NCBI GenBank assembly: GCA_018268055.1 | Contig: JAFDXF010000065.1 | Coordinates: forward strand, 1-64,000 | DNA from: Bacteroidota bacterium | Lineage (GTDB): Bacteria > Bacteroidota > Bacteroidia > Chitinophagales > Chitinophagaceae | DNA: 64,000 bases | Direction: 5' to 3' | Shown: positions 61,150-64,000 of the stretch, in pieces | Layout of the letters: each line of letters begins with the position of its first letter | How positions within the stretch are numbered: the first letter of the stretch is position 1 | Notes under the pieces: generated by a model | Told to the model about the DNA's origin: nothing | Databases searched by the model: none | The model's input: the letters and a program-made list of their open reading frames with translations, nothing else | Position numbers and translations under genes: made by a program

Positions 61150-62166
61150 TTACTGCATTACCGAAAACTGAAACATTGTTTCTTGTCTATATTCTTTTCC
61201 GGGATATAATATTGTATTGGGAAATTCCGGTCTATTTGGGCTATCTCCAAAATGCTGTGTCTCTATACATAACCCTGCATACTTACCCAACTTTCCATGC
61301 TCTAGATAATAACCACTATAAAAATGAACTGCAGGCGTAGTAGTATAAACAGTTAATTTTCTACCGCTTTCAATGTCCACAATAGTTGCCGCTTCTTCCA
61401 AGCCAGCATTTTCCCGAAGTATCAACCATGAATGATCAAACTCACCCAATTTTGCGCTTGCTTCTCCAATTCGCCTCAAGGCTGAAAAATCTAATTCTGT
61501 ATTGGCAACCGGAATAAACCTACCTGTTGGTATTAAGTTCTCATTTACTTCTGCAATAACAGTTCCATTTAATTGAAGATGATGATTCAAAATATTTTTT
61601 TCTCTTTTAGCAGATAAATTAAAATAGCTATGATTGGTCAGGTTTATAGGTGTCGCCTTATCAGTTGCTGCGTGATAGCGTATCTGCAATTCATTATTAA
61701 AGACACGATAAGTTACAGTTATCTTTAAATTACCCGGAAAGCCTTCTTCCCCATCTTTACTTAAATATGAAAAAGCCACACCATCTCCTTCCGGCAAAAC
61801 TGTTGCATCCCAATAAACTCTGTCAAACCCTTTGAACCCACCATGCAAACAGAAACCCTCCACATTTGTAGAAACGAAATACTCTTTACCATCTATTAGA
61901 AAATTGCCTTTATTGATCCGGCCTGCATATCGTCCACAAACACCGCCAATGTAAAAAATATCATGCTCGATATATTCTTCCATTGTGCCGAAACCAATTA
62001 CAATGTTTTCCTTGTTGCCATTTTTATCGGGAGTAGTAATTGAAATTATTTTAGCGCCATAATTGATAATACTTACTGAAATTCCATTGTCTTCAACAAA
62101 AGAAAATTTTTGTACCTGCTTTCCTTCAAAAACACCGAATGGTTCTATTGTAATTTTAACAGCCAT
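61150..62166 (-). CDS. galM: Aldose 1-epimerase (galactose mutarotase)
   Basis: 338-aa GalM-type enzyme interconverting alpha and beta aldoses. NYGAKIISITTPDKNG start, VCGRYAGRI, substrate His in NLTNHSYFNL and catalytic Glu in LCIETQHFGDSPN. No signal peptide, so cytoplasmic, unlike some secreted Bacteroidota paralogues. It lies 39 nt downstream of the TPR gene on the same strand. Confidence 0.92.
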   Translation of the reverse strand: MAVKITIEPFGVFEGKQVQKFSFVEDNGISVSIINYGAKIISITTPDKNGNKENIVIGFGTMEEYIEHDIFYIGGVCGRYAGRINKGNFLIDGKEYFVSTNVEGFCLHGGFKGFDRVYWDATVLPEGDGVAFSYLSKDGEEGFPGNLKITVTYRVFNNELQIRYHAATDKATPINLTNHSYFNLSAKREKNILNHHLQLNGTVIAEVNENLIPTGRFIPVANTELDFSALRRIGEASAKLGEFDHSWLILRENAGLEEAATIVDIESGRKLTVYTTTPAVHFYSGYYLEHGKLGKYAGLCIETQHFGDSPNRPEFPNTILYPGKEYRQETMFQFSVMQ

Positions 62167-62205
62167 TAATGATTTAATTTTATTTGAAATTTCGGATTAT
62201 CATTT

Positions 62206-63351
62206 TTATTTCATTGCACTCACTTTCTTTTGAAGATCGTCAGCAAATTCTGATTTTATTTTTTTTAACTCGTCCACATATTTTTGAGCCAAGGGTTTAT
62301 TTTTCTTTGCAATATAAATCTGCGTGAGATAGCTCATGGCATACTGAGCTTGAGGATATAATTTCAAAGCCTTGTTCAGTGCAGCAATTGCTTCATCATA
62401 TTTATTGAGTTTAAAAAGACTAAAACCCATCTGGCTATATGCAGCCGCATATTCGGGGTTCTCTTTAATAGCTTTTTTGAAATAGTCAATAGCCTCTTTA
62501 TAATTACCATTTGTGTTACTGCATACACCCATTCCTAAAAGAGCTGTAGTTTGATTGGGCTTTTGGGCCAATGCCTTTAAATAATTACTTTGAGCCATCT
62601 CGCAATCACCTGAAATTTCACGATACGTATCACCCTTTCCGGCATAAGCAACAAAATTATTGGGTTCCAGTGCAATTGATTTATTGAAATACCATAGCGC
62701 ACTATCAATATTTTTTAGTCCTTTATAGCTAAAACCTAATTCATTATAAGTATCCAGCACATTGGCATCTAATTTAAGTGATTTTAATAAACTTCCCTTT
62801 GCCTCATTATATAAATTCGTTCGGTTTTCTGCTGCCCCTTTTTTAAACCAAAAAACATAATCGTCTATATTTTTTTCTAATTGTGCATATCTGGTAAAAT
62901 AAAATACGGCTGATTGAAAATCGTTTTTTTCAAACATAGTATTAGCCATATCGTTATATACTTCGCTGACGTTGGGTGCTAATTCAATACATTTTTTGTA
63001 AGATGCAATAGACGAGTCGTATTGTTTCAAAGTTCTAAAAATATAACCAAGAAGAGAGTGAATTTTATAAACATTACCCCAGCTTTTCCTAACCATTCTG
63101 GCATTTTCCAATGCCTCATTATCTTTAGAAAGCGCTGAATAACTATAGGCTAATTGAAACCTCGCATCAGTATAATCCGGATTTAGCTGAAGTGCTTTAC
63201 TAAAATTTTCAACAGCTTGATTGAGTGTTGTTTTGGTAACCTTGGTAGGATCTTTAATAAGTAGTAGTCCGTTGTTATAGTATGTTTCAGATGTTTGTGT
63301 ATAGCAATTTTGACCTAACGTACAAAAAAGTGCAATTATTAAGTATTTCAT
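62206..63351 (-). CDS. Exported TPR-repeat protein
   Basis: 381 aa with a short signal peptide (MKYLIIALFCTLGQNCYTQ), then about nine tetratricopeptide repeats covering most of the chain (e.g. LGYIFRTLKQYDSSIASYKKCIELAPN; YSQMGFSLFKLNKYDEAIAALNKALKLYP). A Lys-rich helix ends it. Probably a periplasmic or outer-membrane scaffold. It is divergent from the secreted-protein gene at the window end. Confidence 0.86.
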   Translation of the reverse strand: MKYLIIALFCTLGQNCYTQTSETYYNNGLLLIKDPTKVTKTTLNQAVENFSKALQLNPDYTDARFQLAYSYSALSKDNEALENARMVRKSWGNVYKIHSLLGYIFRTLKQYDSSIASYKKCIELAPNVSEVYNDMANTMFEKNDFQSAVFYFTRYAQLEKNIDDYVFWFKKGAAENRTNLYNEAKGSLLKSLKLDANVLDTYNELGFSYKGLKNIDSALWYFNKSIALEPNNFVAYAGKGDTYREISGDCEMAQSNYLKALAQKPNQTTALLGMGVCSNTNGNYKEAIDYFKKAIKENPEYAAAYSQMGFSLFKLNKYDEAIAALNKALKLYPQAQYAMSYLTQIYIAKKNKPLAQKYVDELKKIKSEFADDLQKKVSAMK

Positions 63352-63461
63352 TAGCTAAAAGTATTAATTTTAAGTTTATAAAAAATTAAACCTATCTATC
63401 TTTTTCTATTCACCGGAAATCAAGGATAATTTCTCGTGCATAGCTAAATTCATCTAAACCT

Positions 63462-64000
63462 ATGAAAAGATATTTATTCCTTCTACTACCCTTATTTTTT
63501 AACAATCCAATCGGTGCACAAAGAGAACAAAAAAACAGAGGAAACAAAGAACTCAGTGAAAAAATATTCGGTTGGTCTTTATTACAACCATCGAGTGGTA
63601 ACATCAATGGTAAAAAATACACAACACCAGGTAGAAGTTATACGTCTGACCAATTAGATTTAGCAAATATTTTTATAGATTGGATTAAAAAAACTTATAT
63701 ACCTGTTGGCGGTCTGCCTCAATTCGGAAAATATGCACTACCTGATTGCAAAACAAACTGTCCTTATGTCCCGAATGGTGTAGGAGTTTCATTTCAGATG
63801 TGGAAACCCTGTTACACGAATACAGGAACAAAAATAATTAGAGCGCAACCATCCAGTCATGAAGACATTCAAATTTATAGCAATTATTTACCGGGAGCTA
63901 CAAGTGCTGATTCTTGGATCAATAATAGTAATCAATATATTTTTACACTTTATTATACGCCTACATTAAAACTAATCTCAGCCATAGATCAAAAAACTAT
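63462..64000 (+). CDS. Secreted protein, start only (partial)
   Basis: An ATG at 63462 opens a frame to the window end (179 complete codons). A signal peptide (MKRYLFLLLPLFF...GAQ) is followed by a Gly/Ser/Asn/Tyr-rich part with four Cys in a CKTNCPY...KPC arrangement, and many aromatic residues (WSLLQPSS, FQMWKPC, YIFTLYYTPT). I do not recognise a family. Composition suggests an outer-surface or secreted beta protein; the missing C-terminus might carry a type IX sorting domain. Confidence 0.75.
   Translation, partial: MKRYLFLLLPLFFNNPIGAQREQKNRGNKELSEKIFGWSLLQPSSGNINGKKYTTPGRSYTSDQLDLANIFIDWIKKTYIPVGGLPQFGKYALPDCKTNCPYVPNGVGVSFQMWKPCYTNTGTKIIRAQPSSHEDIQIYSNYLPGATSADSWINNSNQYIFTLYYTPTLKLISAIDQKT

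Overview
The window is chromosomal DNA from a member of the Bacteroidota, most likely the Chitinophagaceae/Chitinophagales group. The DNA is AT-rich. Many -7 promoter boxes match TAnnTTTG, the consensus of the Bacteroidota housekeeping sigma factor, and several are paired with TTTG/TTG about 19 nt upstream. The gene families also fit: two GLPGLI proteins, an HU-CCDC81/SPOR-type protein, a membrane-anchored MutS-like ATPase, many short lipoproteins, Shine-Dalgarno-poor starts, and tRNA genes without an encoded CCA. No phage, insertion sequence, CRISPR array or plasmid gene was recognised, and no gap longer than 300 bases lacks a gene.

Layout. 1-8 kb: secreted or surface hydrolases (SixA-like phosphatase lipoprotein, S1/P1-type nuclease, S9 peptidase), an EamA exporter, a DPM1-like glycosyltransferase, a DnaQ-like exonuclease, a 39-aa lipoprotein and the tmRNA gene. 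8-20 kb: mostly housekeeping, with the MutS-like ATPase, rseP, dxr, a GH3-family enzyme, rplU-rpmA, a 27-aa Lys/Ala peptide, polX and priA. 20-32 kb: plsC, mtaB, a VOC protein, tandem GLPGLI genes behind a tRNA-Val, queD, a nucleotidyltransferase, a PLP enzyme, lipB, an RluD-type synthase and sdaA. 32-40 kb: an FKBP lipoprotein, the HU/SPOR protein, two duplicated lipoproteins, tRNA-Cys, a nucleoside phosphorylase, dapF, corA, a Nudix hydrolase and a queuosine-precursor-type transporter. 40-52 kb: a surface-glycan locus with a YfhO-family protein, four glycosyltransferases, an FkbM methyltransferase, gmd and fcl (GDP-L-fucose synthesis), a DUF268 protein and a GT11 fucosyltransferase. 52-64 kb: mqnA, purB, prfC, a MacB/FtsX-type permease, tsaD, trmN6, a saccharopine-dehydrogenase-like enzyme, hscB, tRNA-Leu, galM, a TPR protein and the start of an unrecognised secreted protein.

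How the genes work together. The clearest joint function is the glycan block. gmd and fcl would convert GDP-mannose to GDP-fucose, the GT11 protein would transfer it, and the GT2/GT4 enzymes and the FkbM methyltransferase would build and decorate the rest. No flippase or polymerase (Wzx/Wzy) is visible, so the locus is either incomplete or served from elsewhere. tRNA and translation maintenance genes (tmRNA, mtaB, tsaD, trmN6, queD, an RluD-type enzyme, prfC) are numerous but scattered.

No wholly new system is apparent. The observations most worth following up are: a tRNA-Val gene ending 2 nt before the start codon of a secreted-protein gene; a PolX whose polymerase Asp-x-Asp appears as Glu-x-Glu; overlapping divergent promoters between mqnA and purB; a perfect inverted repeat in the hscB leader; a terminator-like hairpin directly before the rseP start; near-leaderless promoters; a palindromic repeat cluster; and two tandem lipoproteins each made of two related halves.
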